Assembly: GCA_029233965.1 (NCBI GenBank)
Contig: JARGOP010000008.1
Location: 11,288-63,653 of the forward strand
Origin: Verrucomicrobiales bacterium
GTDB taxonomy: Bacteria > Verrucomicrobiota > Verrucomicrobiia > Verrucomicrobiales > DEV007
DNA length: 52,366 bases
Reading direction: 5' to 3'
Part shown: positions 32,901 to 41,063 of the stretch, piece by piece
Layout: each line of letters begins with the position of its first letter
Numbering within the stretch: position 1 is the stretch's first letter
Program-made: the position numbers and the translations under genes
Notes under the pieces: generated by a model
What the model was told of the DNA's origin: nothing
Database searches by the model: none
The model's input: the letters and a program-made list of their open reading frames with translations, nothing else

Positions 32901-33475
32901 CGATTCATGCAAGCCGGCTCGGGTATCGAATCACGTGGAAGTTCGTCGAGACTTTCTTCGGCCGGATGTTTGCGGAGCCGCGCAGCGTTTTCACTGAGGA
33001 CATGCTCCGCCCGGAACTGCAGAGTCATGATCAGTTTGTCGATGGCATCAAGAACATCACGGAGACGCATAAGAAGGTGGCGCTGAGTTATTTTGAGGAC
33101 GGCGGTATTGATCTCGCAATTCCCCCACTGAAGGCCATCCTGCACATCATGGCGCACGGGGAATTTGAGGGAAAAACGATTCATGATCCCGAAGTGCGAG
33201 GGCTTTTTGACCGGGAGAAGGTGCTCTCCAGTGACTGGTATCGGAAGCGCCTTGAGGCGAAGAAGAATCTTCGACTGCAGATGATGAAAGACCACGTGCG
33301 GTGCCTCGAAGAATTCCTTGAAAAAGAGAACTATTCGAAAGAGGCGGAGCGGCTCAAACTTTCGACCCGCCTGGAGGAAACGCGGGAGTCGCTGGCCGAC
33401 TTTGAGGCGAACCCCGAGGCATATATCCAGAGGATTACCGGTTCCATCGGTGTCGAGCCGGGCTTTTACGAGTGA
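29993..33475 (+). CDS. large protein, probable PPi-dependent phosphoenolpyruvate carboxykinase
   Basis: 1160 residues from ATG 29993 (MKNFLKDRIG); an in-frame ATG at 29936 would add 19 odd, Cys-rich residues. PPi-type PEP carboxykinase, identified in Entamoeba and Propionibacterium, has about 1140-1190 residues and makes oxaloacetate and PPi from PEP and CO2. What I see: a P-loop-like TVSGGGKSEISKSL (Lys 497), a YFGYCKKEVKTQISYAANL stretch near 338 resembling the metal/substrate region, and HWSGHTGC near 264. There is no ATP- or GTP-PEPCK signature. The assignment is by length and motif recollection. It is monocistronic by context. Confidence 0.6.
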   Translation: MKNFLKDRIGFDGKAESAGKHDDSRARDYINLKLASRGFPIVGEEADYPFLEMARSLILNFQERLRVLDNYRSPVDQHISDWLRGYLEGIGCFEEGEPMLPNALVLERHGLARLLSLPARGDKFQSDIVSSFRTWQGVCHNPAKDRRTTKGVFHVAEGGLPIAADKLAVPKKTFGLMLKAALNPPESLMTIPFTAEGKPVHAFVSLMLRPIVSPEVPGFSAEKTMETRFFVPGNLVSNLDFVESIFGNAGDPFLPENDARLDVRHWSGHTGCVILAPHLTTVKKKDVGLPHISGATEQQKAQGMCWESEDECYNNGSAFKLTTRDEKGVVVTLIADNYFGYCKKEVKTQISYAANLYGLAEEEHAGGALVFPSFDLGEHFSLSDFRREVDHTFAEVLERHGDSIEVMPEGYAIDRTYPDIIFIPEDAYLDLHRQSVSWKKDGEAQSIPLQPECTYVLPSGYKVEMKKPSAGTRWRLVGTNAEGTFCHKPCTVSGGGKSEISKSLADAMEEGPVIMPRFEQDMFLVEQLLKRDYGDRFRNPREPGKPSRGILDPDRSLGSVMRLFSQSDVYTDDYNEFINTIPRTVRDFILTLKRYWKADWGDDWRSRFRVDMVNGESGFLLKYRLESVMTRYLRVGYGKDGSWRMFGLRKDFAPSTKLQREDDITASLIVPAATIDESLLHPDVRFPAYKFSVNCEYRLFQRPDEAIHRGYDKQTELDFSKGGNFFSNYEPKTREEGIEIVKDAIRFDYFTKPIKKIFKDFVKAKSGPEYIISSAHPRLVDGKPSENPRYLQNRPDLENPRGEYLGELGSRLYRRLGSDQPVLNPVHAVLPGRRNNPADYEAGIRPLAVFGPIHHQELPELFMDFVASLTGKSPSTTGAGSEGALTKGPFNALLPVVDLNAALLGYIVSGYEGFSTAAGYIGPNYRVDHDISLVVPEVWSRMFLHERRSAYLIKEGYLEALQDFEEDGETIHASRLGYRITWKFVETFFGRMFAEPRSVFTEDMLRPELQSHDQFVDGIKNITETHKKVALSYFEDGGIDLAIPPLKAILHIMAHGEFEGKTIHDPEVRGLFDREKVLSSDWYRKRLEAKKNLRLQMMKDHVRCLEEFLEKENYSKEAERLKLSTRLEETRESLADFEANPEAYIQRITGSIGVEPGFYE

Positions 33476-33500
33476 TCTTGTTCGCGGGGGGCACCGCGGT

Positions 33501-33552
33501 CGGAAGGTGGGCATCTTCCGTCACGGAGGTAGCGGAACCGGCCAGGGTTCCG
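33501..33552. terminator. two hairpins between convergent genes
   Basis: CGGAAG/CTTCCG (33501-33506 with 33515-33520) and CGGAACC/GGTTCCG (33533-33539 with 33546-33552) are both perfect stems in the gap between the PEPCK-like gene and the amidase gene. No T-tract follows on the + strand, so termination is only plausible. Confidence 0.4.
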
Positions 33553-33571
33553 AGGTGCGCGCCATTCTTTC

Positions 33572-34909
33572 TCACCTTTTCCGGCGATAGTAATTCACGA
33601 GGCCGGCGGTGACGCCATCGGCGTATTCCTGATAGATGTTTTTCCGGTAGATTCCTTCGATCTCCCTGAGTCCGGGGTATTCCCCTTCCTGAACCCTCGC
33701 GTGGATTTCGCGATGGTTCATGCAGTAGGGCTCGAAGAAGATCACCGGGCAGAAGAAGGCGCGGTTCGCGAGAAGGTTTCGGGCCCAGACGAGCTCGTTG
33801 TCGTTCACGGACATCCCGTTGGTGCCGTCGTAGTGAAACGCAGGAAGGCGTGTCTCCTTCTTCATCGTGTGAGAAATTTCGTCGGCGAGTTCCAGCTCTT
33901 CGTGGTAAACGCGATTGAGGATTCTCAGGATCATTTCAAAGCGGGTGTCGTCTTCCTTCATTTCCCCGCCGGAGTAGCAGCCGTTGATAAGGAGGTGCAG
34001 GTGGTTCGGAGATCGAAACGAGGGGCGCCGCGACGTCCAGGGGGAAGCGTTGAAGTGGAGGCAAAGCGCGAGGTCGGGTTGAATGCCGGCGTTGAGAATA
34101 TCACCCCGCGCTCTGATTTCGCTGGAGATGGCGAACATCGCTTTTGCGGTGCTGGCGATGAGTCCGCCCGAGGGCACTTTGTTCCGGCTGAAGAGGTACT
34201 GCCTCGCTTCCTCCTGCAAGGTTTCGACCCGCTCGCTCGTGACGGGTTCGTTGGCTTCCCGGGTCAGAAAGACATTGGCGCCGAGCAGGGAAAGATCACG
34301 ATGGAGAATGCGCGCGACCTTGAGAGTCATTTCCCCCTCACGGACTTCGATAGTGTCTTTGCCTATTTTGAAATGTCGATCATCCCAGGTGACCCACTTT
34401 CCTCCGATATGCCCCGGGTCAATCGCGATGTTGATTCCCGAAAGCGGTCGCGATGAGTTGGCGGGCAGATCCGGCAACCCGGTGGGGCGCCGCCAGTAGA
34501 CAGGAGCCTCGGAGGAGAGATGATTTCTGTTCCGGAATCTCAGTTCATACCATCCGGCCTCGGGAAAGGTCGACTGCTTCAGGATGAGTGCCCGGTCGGG
34601 TTGGATGTGGATCAGTCCTTCGTATTCCTCCGGGCTCCGCGCATAGCAATGATTCAGAAGGTAGGTAAACTCTTCTCGGCTGATTGTTTCCTGGAACTGA
34701 TCGAGACGGGACCACTCAGGAATGCTCCCGAGTCGTGCAATGAAGGGGGGAGGCGGAATGAAGTCGCCCGGGAGGGCCGCGGGGAGGGGTGGGGCGGCTT
34801 CTTCTGCACGAAGAGTGAGGTAGGTACTGCTCAGAAAGAAGACCGCAAGCAGCCAGATCGGTGCACTTCGGCTACCGGTTGTCTGGAGGTTGAGAACGGC
34901 TGCCGGCAT
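33572..34909 (-). CDS. N-acetylmuramoyl-L-alanine amidase (Amidase_3)
   Basis: From ATG 34909, 445 residues. A GTG at 34933 is also in frame. A membrane-spanning or signal segment (APIWLLAVFFLSSTYLTLRA) precedes a Pro-rich linker. The Amidase_3 core follows: NIAIDPGHIGG, a zinc His, then REGEMTLKVARILHRDL with the Glu ligand, VFLTREANEPV, and LCLHFNASPW with the second His. It cuts the amide linking peptide to glycan in peptidoglycan, on the outer side of the inner membrane. It has an unusually long insert between the motifs. Divergent from ymdB. Confidence 0.88.
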   Translation of the reverse strand: MPAAVLNLQTTGSRSAPIWLLAVFFLSSTYLTLRAEEAAPPLPAALPGDFIPPPPFIARLGSIPEWSRLDQFQETISREEFTYLLNHCYARSPEEYEGLIHIQPDRALILKQSTFPEAGWYELRFRNRNHLSSEAPVYWRRPTGLPDLPANSSRPLSGINIAIDPGHIGGKWVTWDDRHFKIGKDTIEVREGEMTLKVARILHRDLSLLGANVFLTREANEPVTSERVETLQEEARQYLFSRNKVPSGGLIASTAKAMFAISSEIRARGDILNAGIQPDLALCLHFNASPWTSRRPSFRSPNHLHLLINGCYSGGEMKEDDTRFEMILRILNRVYHEELELADEISHTMKKETRLPAFHYDGTNGMSVNDNELVWARNLLANRAFFCPVIFFEPYCMNHREIHARVQEGEYPGLREIEGIYRKNIYQEYADGVTAGLVNYYRRKR

Positions 34910-34963
34910 CTCGCTGAAAATTTCGGTTTCCACGGAAGGGATTTCCGCCGAAAGGAGTGAAGC

Positions 34964-35773
34964 ATGCTGAGGATTCTATTTCTAGGAGATATTGTGGGTG
35001 AACCGGGGCGGAAAGCCGTGATTTCATCTCTGCCTGCCATCAAAGAGGAGGAATCGATCGACTTCATCATCGCGAACGGCGAGAACTCTGCCGGCGGTCG
35101 GGGAATCACTCCGCGCATTGCGATTGACCTCATGAGAGCAGGGGTGGCTGTGATCACGACCGGTGACCACATCTGGGATCAAGCTGGGATTGTCGATTTT
35201 CTCAGCCTGGAACCCCGTGTCCTTCGTCCGATCAATTATCCCGAGGGAACACCCGGGGGTGGTTCAATCGTTCTGGATACCGTGAAGGGATCAGTGGGGG
35301 TCATCAATGCACAGGGCCGGAGCTTCATGCAGCCACCGTTGGAAAATCCCTTTCTGGCGGTCGAAGCAGAAGCGAGGCGCCTTCGCGATGAAGAGGGGGC
35401 TCAGGTCATTTTTGTCGACTTTCACGCGGAGACAACCAGTGAAAAAATTGCGATGGGTCGAAGCCTGGACGGGTTGGTTTCGGCGATGGTGGGCACTCAT
35501 ACCCACGTTCAGACCGCTGATGAGCAAATTTTTGAAGGAGGAACTGCGTTTCTCACGGATGCGGGCATGTGTGGGCCGCTGAATTCGGTCCTGGGTCGTG
35601 AAGTTGTGCCGGTGGTGGAGCGTTTCCGGACCGCGACTCCACGCCGATTCCCCGTCGCAAAGGGCTTGGTCGGGCTTCGAGGGGCAGTAGTTGAAATTGA
35701 TGAAACGTCGGGTAAAGCGTTGAAAATCAGGCGTTTCAGCCGGGATATCGAACCGGGGCCGGCTGAAACTTGA
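34964..35773 (+). CDS. ymdB: YmdB-type metallophosphoesterase (TIGR00282)
   Basis: 269 residues, the family length. Metal ligands in order: ILFLGDIVGEPGR (Asp), FIIANGENSAGG (Asn, Glu), TTGDHIWDQ (Asp, His), VDFHAETTSEK (His) and MVGTHTHVQTAD (two His). The Bacillus homologue hydrolyses 2',3'-cyclic nucleotides and links to motility/biofilm choice. Substrate in this bacterium is unknown. It precedes the tRNA-Thr/tuf promoter. Confidence 0.92.
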   Translation: MLRILFLGDIVGEPGRKAVISSLPAIKEEESIDFIIANGENSAGGRGITPRIAIDLMRAGVAVITTGDHIWDQAGIVDFLSLEPRVLRPINYPEGTPGGGSIVLDTVKGSVGVINAQGRSFMQPPLENPFLAVEAEARRLRDEEGAQVIFVDFHAETTSEKIAMGRSLDGLVSAMVGTHTHVQTADEQIFEGGTAFLTDAGMCGPLNSVLGREVVPVVERFRTATPRRFPVAKGLVGLRGAVVEIDETSGKALKIRRFSRDIEPGPAET

Positions 35774-35833
35774 TGCAATCGAGGGCTGGATTTCCGGCGG
35801 TAACGAAATTTTTAAGGATTTGGCAATAATTTT

Positions 35834-35861
35834 TTGACAGATCGATCCGGTCGCGTAGTTT
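35834..35861 (+). promoter_or_regulatory. sigma-70-type promoter of the tRNA-Thr/tuf region
   Basis: A perfect -35 TTGACA (35834-35839), 16-bp spacer, then TAGTTT as a weak -10 (35856-35861). A G/C-rich discriminator follows, the form seen in stringently controlled translation operons. The stretch 35862-36003 shows no gene and is taken as an untranslated leader. Confidence 0.6.
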
Positions 35862-36003
35862 TCGCGGCTAAATTTGCTGGAATGCTCTGAGGCCTCAAAG
35901 CTCCCTTCCCGAAAGGACAGGTTGCCTGAGGCTTATTCGCTTTTTGCAAATGTGGCGGCCTGAGTTACGGGGCTTTTGTTCCTCATGCTCAAGGTGCTGA
36001 AAG

Positions 36004-36078
<75 letters not shown>

Positions 36079-36209
36079 TCAACATAGAGTCACAGGAAAA
36101 AACAAGACGAGACCCAAAACGAAGCGAATCCGCAGTGGTATCTTAAATGACCCTGTCGCTTGATAGTCGATTTTAAACGACAACAACAACCTAATAAAAC
36201 CAAACGACA

Positions 36210-37394
36210 ATGGCTAAAGCATCATTCGAACGAAACAAGCCTCACGTAAACGTGGGCACGATTGGCCACGTTGACCACGGCAAGACGACCCTCACCGCTG
36301 CGATCACTTCGACGCTCGCTGAAAAAGGTTTCGCCGAGAAGCGTGCCTATGACGAAATCGACGGGGCTCCCGAGGAGCGCGAGCGCGGTATTACAATTTC
36401 AACAGCTCACGTTGAGTATGAGACGGAAAATCGTCACTACGCTCACGTAGACTGTCCCGGACACGCTGACTATGTGAAGAACATGATCACCGGTGCGGCT
36501 CAGATGGATGGTGGAATCCTCGTGGTTTCCGCTGCGGACGGCCCTATGCCTCAGACTCGTGAGCACATCCTTCTTGCTCGTCAGGTTGGCGTTCCTGCGC
36601 TCGTGGTTTTCCTCAACAAAGTTGACCAGGTTGACGACGAAGAGCTTCTCGATCTCGTTGAGATGGAGGTTCGCGAGCTTCTCAGTCAGTATGAGTTCCC
36701 CGGTGATGACATTCCAATCGTTCGCGGTTCTGCTCTCAAGGCTCTTGAGGGGGATGCTGCCCAGCAGGAGAATATCATGAAGCTTATGGAGGCGGTGGAT
36801 GAGTACATTCCTCTTCCTGAGCGTCCTGTGGACCAGGATTTCCTCATGCCGATCGAGGATGTGTTCTCGATCGAAGGTCGCGGAACGGTTGCGACCGGTC
36901 GTGTCGAGCGTGGTATCATCAAGAAGATGGAAGAGGTTGAGATTGTCGGAATTCGCGACACTCAGAAGACAACGGTGACCGACATCGAGATGTTCCGTAA
37001 GCTCCTCGACGAAGGTCGTGCAGGCGACAATGTTGGTCTCCTCGTTCGTGGTCTGAAGAAAGACGAGCTTGAGCGTGGCCAGGTCATCGCCAAGCCCGGT
37101 TCCATCACTCCTCACAAAAAGTTCAAGGCTGAGGTCTATGTTCTTTCCAAGGATGAGGGTGGCCGTCACACGCCTTTCTTTAACAACTATCGTCCTCAGT
37201 TCTACTTCCGTACCACTGACGTGACTGGTTCTGTTGAGCTTCCAGAAGGGGTTGAGATGGTGATGCCCGGAGATAACGTGGCTGTCACGGTTGAGTTGAT
37301 CACTCCGATCGCGATGGAGAAGACAATCCGCTTCGCAATCCGCGAGGGTGGTCGCACCGTGGGTGCTGGTCGTGTCTCCGATATTCTTGATTAA
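36210..37394 (+). CDS. tuf: elongation factor Tu
   Basis: Delivers aminoacyl-tRNA to the ribosome as a GTP complex. 394 residues, standard length. G1 [14 protein letters not shown]2 around RGITI, G3 DCPGHADY, G4 NKVDQVDD and G5 GSALKAL, then domains 2 and 3. No Shine-Dalgarno: the 20 bases before ATG are A/C-rich. Between tRNA-Thr and tRNA-Trp. Codon use strongly prefers CGT, CTC and similar, as expected for high expression. Confidence 0.99.
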   Translation: MAKASFERNKPHVNVGTIGHVDHGKTTLTAAITSTLAEKGFAEKRAYDEIDGAPEERERGITISTAHVEYETENRHYAHVDCPGHADYVKNMITGAAQMDGGILVVSAADGPMPQTREHILLARQVGVPALVVFLNKVDQVDDEELLDLVEMEVRELLSQYEFPGDDIPIVRGSALKALEGDAAQQENIMKLMEAVDEYIPLPERPVDQDFLMPIEDVFSIEGRGTVATGRVERGIIKKMEEVEIVGIRDTQKTTVTDIEMFRKLLDEGRAGDNVGLLVRGLKKDELERGQVIAKPGSITPHKKFKAEVYVLSKDEGGRHTPFFNNYRPQFYFRTTDVTGSVELPEGVEMVMPGDNVAVTVELITPIAMEKTIRFAIREGGRTVGAGRVSDILD

Positions 37395-37452
37395 TCTCAG
37401 AGAAGGTTCAGGCGGGTCTTAATTCGCCCGGACTTTGTTATTTTTGGTATTG

Positions 37453-37483
37453 GAGGGGAGCCGATTCGTCGGCTCCCCTCTTT
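37453..37483 (+). terminator. 12-bp hairpin after tuf
   Basis: GAGGGGAGCCGA pairs with TCGGCTCCCCTC around a TTCG tetraloop (37453-37480), followed by only three T. Very stable; a partial terminator or processing hairpin before tRNA-Trp. Confidence 0.7.
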
Positions 37484-37508
37484 CCGCCGGTAGAAGAATT
37501 TTTTAGAT

Positions 37509-37584
37509 AGGGTAGTAGCTCAATTGGTAGAGTAGCGGTCTCCAAAACCGTTGGTTCCGAGTTCGAGTCTCGGCTGCCCTGCCA
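37509..37584 (+). tRNA. tRNA-Trp (CCA anticodon)
   Basis: Acceptor AGGGTAG/CTGCCCT, anticodon stem GCGGT/ACCGT around CTCCAAA with anticodon CCA, T-loop TTCGAGT, discriminator G and encoded CCA. It stands immediately before secE, the common trpT-secE-nusG order. Confidence 0.97.
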
Positions 37585-37631
37585 TCTAACGCTAAAGTAG
37601 AAGTCCGTTCACAGTCCGATCACAAATTGCT

Positions 37632-37847
37632 ATGACCAAATTGGGAAAATATTTCGGGGAAGTTCGTGCAGAGCTGAAGAAGGCGACCTGGCCATGGGAT
37701 CCGAAAGAAAAGGGCTTCAAGAAATACAAGCAGCTTATCGACTCAACTGTGGTGGTGATGATTGCGATGGTTCTTCTCGGGGCCTATGTGGCGACGATTG
37801 ATTTTGCAATGCGTCAGTTCATGACCTTTCTCACGACCGGATTTTAA
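37632..37847 (+). CDS. secE: preprotein translocase subunit SecE
   Basis: 71 residues, the short bacterial form with one membrane helix (STVVVMIAMVLLGAYVATID) after the conserved amphipathic region EVRAELKKATWPWDPKEK. It forms the SecYEG channel. No Shine-Dalgarno. Followed by nusG after 18 bp. Confidence 0.96.
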   Translation: MTKLGKYFGEVRAELKKATWPWDPKEKGFKKYKQLIDSTVVVMIAMVLLGAYVATIDFAMRQFMTFLTTGF

Positions 37848-37865
37848 TTTTTTTCACTTTTTGCT

Positions 37866-38435
37866 ATGCCGACTATCCCCGCACCAAAAGATCAATGGTA
37901 TGTGATCCACGTTCTCTCCGGCCAGGAGTTGAAGGTGCGTGACAGCATTGAGCGGCGCATTGCTGCCGAAGAGCTTGGTGATGTGGTTTTCGAAGTCCTT
38001 GTTCCGCAAGAGAGGGTGTCGGAAGTGAAATCGGGCCAGAAGCGGGAGGCAAACCGCAAGTTCTATCCCGGATACATCATCGTGAACATGCATTTGCTGA
38101 ACGATGATAACACGCTCGTCGACCGGACCTGGTATTTTATCCAGGAGACCGACGGAGTGATTAATTTTGCAGGTACGAAGGCGAACCCGATGCCAATGCC
38201 GATGCATGAGGTGGAGGGGATGCTTGCGCAAATCAAAGAGCGTGAGGGAAGTGTGATGCCTGCAGTGGCCTATGAAGTGGGCGATACGGTGGTGGTTTCT
38301 GACGGTCCTTTCCAGGGGCAGACTGGAGTCATTGCGGAGGTGAATGAAGAGAAGGGTGAGATCATGGTCTCGGTCAATATCTTCGGTCGTGAGACCCTTG
38401 TTCCCCTCGAATACTGGCAAGTGGAAAATGGCTGA
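37866..38435 (+). CDS. nusG: transcription termination/antitermination factor NusG
   Basis: 189 residues. NGN domain opens WYVIHVLSGQELKVRDSIER with FYPGYIIVNM; the KOW motif is near the C-terminus: VVVSDGPFQGQTGVIAEVNE. Binds RNA polymerase and couples to Rho or ribosomes. Preceding sequence is T-rich with no Shine-Dalgarno. Confidence 0.97.
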   Translation: MPTIPAPKDQWYVIHVLSGQELKVRDSIERRIAAEELGDVVFEVLVPQERVSEVKSGQKREANRKFYPGYIIVNMHLLNDDNTLVDRTWYFIQETDGVINFAGTKANPMPMPMHEVEGMLAQIKEREGSVMPAVAYEVGDTVVVSDGPFQGQTGVIAEVNEEKGEIMVSVNIFGRETLVPLEYWQVENG

Positions 38436-38484
38436 TTCAACCGGGTTGAATCAGTAAACGATTAATTTTTAAACAAGAAGCACG

Positions 38485-38910
38485 ATGGCTAAAGAAGTAG
38501 TGAAACAATTGAAATTGCAGATTCCTGCAGGTCAGGCGAACCCGTCGCCACCCGTTGGTCCGGCGCTCGGTCAGGCAGGGGTCAATATCATGGAGTTCTG
38601 CAAGGCGTTCAACGCAGAGACTCAGCAGAACGCGGGTGACCTCCTTCCTGTGGTCATCAGTGTATACGCGGACAAGAGCTTCACTTTTGTGACGAAGAAG
38701 CCGCCTGCAGCAGTGCTCCTGAAGAAGGCGGCAAATATTGCCTCAGGTTCCGGTGAGCCTCACAAGGTGAAGATCGGATCAATCACCCGCGCCAAGCTTC
38801 TCGAAGTGGTCCGCGTCAAGATTGAGGACCTCAACACCGACGATGAAGAAGTCGCCTGCCGGATTCTTGCGGGAACGGCCCGCCAAATGGGGCTCGAAAT
38901 CGTTGATTAA
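38485..38910 (+). CDS. rplK: 50S ribosomal protein L11
   Basis: 141 residues, standard. [20 protein letters not shown] at the N-terminus is diagnostic. Binds 23S rRNA at the GTPase-associated region and is needed for RelA activation. First gene of the L11-L1 pair; no clear Shine-Dalgarno (AAGAAG is the nearest). Confidence 0.98.
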   Translation: MAKEVVKQLKLQIPAGQANPSPPVGPALGQAGVNIMEFCKAFNAETQQNAGDLLPVVISVYADKSFTFVTKKPPAAVLLKKAANIASGSGEPHKVKIGSITRAKLLEVVRVKIEDLNTDDEEVACRILAGTARQMGLEIVD

Positions 38911-38975
38911 TTTTTCCGGAGTAACATCCAATACCGCAGGAGGGCTCAGCACCCGTTTGCACTGCAACCCTACCC

Positions 38976-39671
38976 ATGGCTAAAAAAAGAAGCAAAAGAT
39001 ACCTGAAGGCCGCAGAGATGGTGGACAAACAAAATGTCTACTCTATCGAAGAGGCTGTCGCGCTGGTGAAGAAATTCCCGGCTCCGAAGTTTGACCAGTC
39101 GGTCACGATCACTTTCCGGATGGGGGTGGATCCCCGTCAGTCCGACCAGATGGTCCGCGGAACCTGCCCGCTCCCGAACGGCAGTGGTAAAGATGTCAAA
39201 GTCCTCGTTTTCGCGGAAGGCGATGCAGCGACGCAGGCGAAGAATGCCGGGGCTGACCATGTTGGCTTTGAGGCTCTGATCAAGGAAGTTCAGGGTGGTA
39301 TGATGGACTTCGACGCGGTCATCGCGACTCCGGCCGCCATGTCTGAAGTCCGTAAGCTCGGCAGACAGCTCGGACCGCGCGGTCTCATGCCGAACCCGAA
39401 AACCGGGACGGTGACCGATGACACGGCAGCAGCGGTAAAGGCGGTGAAGGCCGGTCGTGTTGATTTCAAACTCGATAAGAACGGGAATATTTCTGTTCCG
39501 ATCGGGAAGGTTTCTTTCGAAGAGTCTGCTCTCATTGAGAACGGACGCGCCGTCATTGAGTCGGTTAACGCAGCCCGTCCGGCAACGGCCAAGGGTGTTT
39601 TCATCACAAGGGGTGCCATTGCGGGCACCATGAGCCCCGGCGTGACAGTGGATGTCTCGGCTTGGAATTAA
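38976..39671 (+). CDS. rplA: 50S ribosomal protein L1
   Basis: 231 residues. Carries the L1 hallmarks RQLGPRGLMPNPKTGTV and PNGSGKDVKVLVFAEGDAA. Stalk protein and, in other bacteria, the autorepressor of the L11 operon. An AGGAGGG lies 31 bp before the ATG, too far to serve as a normal Shine-Dalgarno. Confidence 0.98.
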   Translation: MAKKRSKRYLKAAEMVDKQNVYSIEEAVALVKKFPAPKFDQSVTITFRMGVDPRQSDQMVRGTCPLPNGSGKDVKVLVFAEGDAATQAKNAGADHVGFEALIKEVQGGMMDFDAVIATPAAMSEVRKLGRQLGPRGLMPNPKTGTVTDDTAAAVKAVKAGRVDFKLDKNGNISVPIGKVSFEESALIENGRAVIESVNAARPATAKGVFITRGAIAGTMSPGVTVDVSAWN

Positions 39672-39710
39672 TCAGCGCACTGCTAATCAAATTTTACCTA
39701 TTTCAAGACG

Positions 39711-40226
39711 ATGAAAGAAGTCAAGAAAGTCATTATTGACGATCTGCTCAGCCGGATCAACGAATCTCCATTTCTCCTCGTAGCCGATTACTCGGGGATG
39801 ACAGTTCCTCAGTTTGAGGATTTGCGAAAGCGCCTCAAGGCGCAGGGATCTAAATTTCAGGTGACGAAAAACACCTTTGTTCGCCGCGCTGCTGAAAGCG
39901 CTGAATTTCCAGAAGGGCTTGCTGAGTTTCTCGTCGGCCAGACTGCAATCGTTACCGGCGAGAGCGACGTGTGCGCTGCGGCTAAAGTGTTGAAAGACTT
40001 TGCGAAGGAAAAAGGCAATAAGCCCGGTATCCGTGGCGGGGTTCTCGATGGAGAGCTTCTCGATGAAGCGAAAGTCAGGGCACTCGCGGATCTTCCGCCT
40101 ATGGAGGTTCTGCAGGCGACGCTCCTGGGGGTTCTCAACCAGCCCGGCACAATGCTGGCGCGAGTCCTCAACGAGCCCGGTTCATCATTGGCACGGGTTC
40201 TTCAGGCCAAGGCCGATCAGGGTTAA
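39711..40226 (+). CDS. rplJ: 50S ribosomal protein L10
   Basis: 171 residues, standard. Stalk base that binds L7/L12 dimers through its C-terminal helix. N-terminal VKKVIIDDLLSRINESPFLL and LVADYSGMTVPQFEDLRKRL are characteristic. The gap from rplA is only 39 bp, so the long L10 leader known in enterobacteria is missing here. No Shine-Dalgarno. Confidence 0.97.
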   Translation: MKEVKKVIIDDLLSRINESPFLLVADYSGMTVPQFEDLRKRLKAQGSKFQVTKNTFVRRAAESAEFPEGLAEFLVGQTAIVTGESDVCAAAKVLKDFAKEKGNKPGIRGGVLDGELLDEAKVRALADLPPMEVLQATLLGVLNQPGTMLARVLNEPGSSLARVLQAKADQG

Positions 40227-40243
40227 TTCAATTCAATAAATTT

Positions 40244-40345
40244 CGGAGCGTCCTCAATAGGGCGGTCCGCTTATCCAAAAAAAACAAACCGGGTTCCTTG
40301 TCGATTGCTGAGCGCAGTAACTTAATTGTCGGAACGCTTTCCGAC
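40244..40345 (+). promoter_or_regulatory. two hairpins in the rplJ-rplL gap
   Basis: CGGA...TCCG (40244-40269) encloses a CCT/AGG stem around CAAT, with mismatches. GTCGGAA/TTCCGAC (40328-40345) is a perfect 7-bp stem with a 4-base loop, ending 22 bp before the rplL start. No T-tract follows. These may tune rplL translation or mark RNA processing. Confidence 0.45.
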
Positions 40346-40367
40346 GCGACGATACCCATCCAAAAAA

Positions 40368-40748
40368 ATGGCAGATACAGACGCATTAGTAGAACAGTTG
40401 AGTGGACTTACCGTCCTTGAGGTTTCTGACCTTGTGAAAGCTCTTGAAGAAAAGTGGGGCGTGAGTGCAGCAGCACCCGCAGCCGTAGCCGTAGCCGGTC
40501 CTGCCGGCGGTGGTGAGGCGGCCGCAGAGGAGAAAGATTCCTTCGACGTGGTTCTTGCCTCCTTCGGTGACAATAAGATCGCAGTAATTAAGGCAGTCCG
40601 CGAAGCGGTTGCAGGTCTTGGTCTTGCCGACGCGAAGAAGCTTGTTGAGAGTGCACCTGCACCACTCAAAGAAGGCGCTTCCAAGGATGAGGCTGAGGAG
40701 ATGAAGAAGAAGCTTGAAGAGGCTGGCGCTACCATCGAACTCAAGTAA
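40368..40748 (+). CDS. rplL: 50S ribosomal protein L7/L12
   Basis: 126 residues from ATG 40368 ([10 protein letters not shown]). An upstream in-frame ATG at 40326 would add a non-family prefix across the hairpin. Dimerisation domain, Ala/Pro/Gly hinge ([20 protein letters not shown]) and C-terminal domain [15 protein letters not shown] are all present. Recruits translation GTPases. Followed by a strong hairpin. Confidence 0.97.
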   Translation: MADTDALVEQLSGLTVLEVSDLVKALEEKWGVSAAAPAAVAVAGPAGGGEAAAEEKDSFDVVLASFGDNKIAVIKAVREAVAGLGLADAKKLVESAPAPLKEGASKDEAEEMKKKLEEAGATIELK

Positions 40749-40761
40749 ACGAGGATTTACG

Positions 40762-40805
40762 GTTCGGTCCGTGGCGGTTTTTCCACCGCGGACCGAACTT
40801 TTTCT
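40762..40805 (+). terminator. intrinsic terminator/attenuator between rplL and rpoB
   Basis: GTTCGGTCCG (40762-40771) pairs with CGGACCGAAC, extended inside by GG and CC pairs with one mismatch, around TTTTT. A T-tract follows. In enterobacteria a partial terminator here sets the ratio of ribosomal proteins to RNA polymerase. Confidence 0.8.
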
Positions 40806-40936
40806 CAACTTTGTTTAATAAATACCCGAACTGAACCGTAATCACAACAGACTCAGTGTCATACCTCGCATCGCAAATCTAGTTTAGACGTCGAATCCCG
40901 GCTGCTTTGAAGCGTCCGGGCTTCGTCGTCTTGCGG

Positions 40937-40967
40937 TTGTTAGACGGACGGGCTTCCAGCCTATCAT
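40937..40967 (+). promoter_or_regulatory. possible promoter for rpoB
   Basis: TTGTTA (40937-40942), 19-bp spacer, TATCAT (40962-40967; five of six -10 bases). It lies 97 bp before rpoB in a 315-bp gap that otherwise holds the rplL terminator and no gene. The spacer is long, so this is tentative. Confidence 0.3.
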
Positions 40968-41063
40968 CGTTTTGTCGTGTACGGATTTCACGACCTGAAA
41001 CTGAGAATCAGGAAGCCCGCAACTGCCGGTTCGACTTTTTTACATCCAACTACCACGCCCAAC

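Noticed and set aside
35871-36003. Candidate structured RNA before tRNA-Thr
   Set aside because: Several CCTGAG copies and a GAGGCCTC palindrome, but no consistent fold or match to a known RNA family.
38939-38945. AGGAGGG as the rplA Shine-Dalgarno
   Set aside because: It ends 30 bp before the ATG, far outside the normal spacing.
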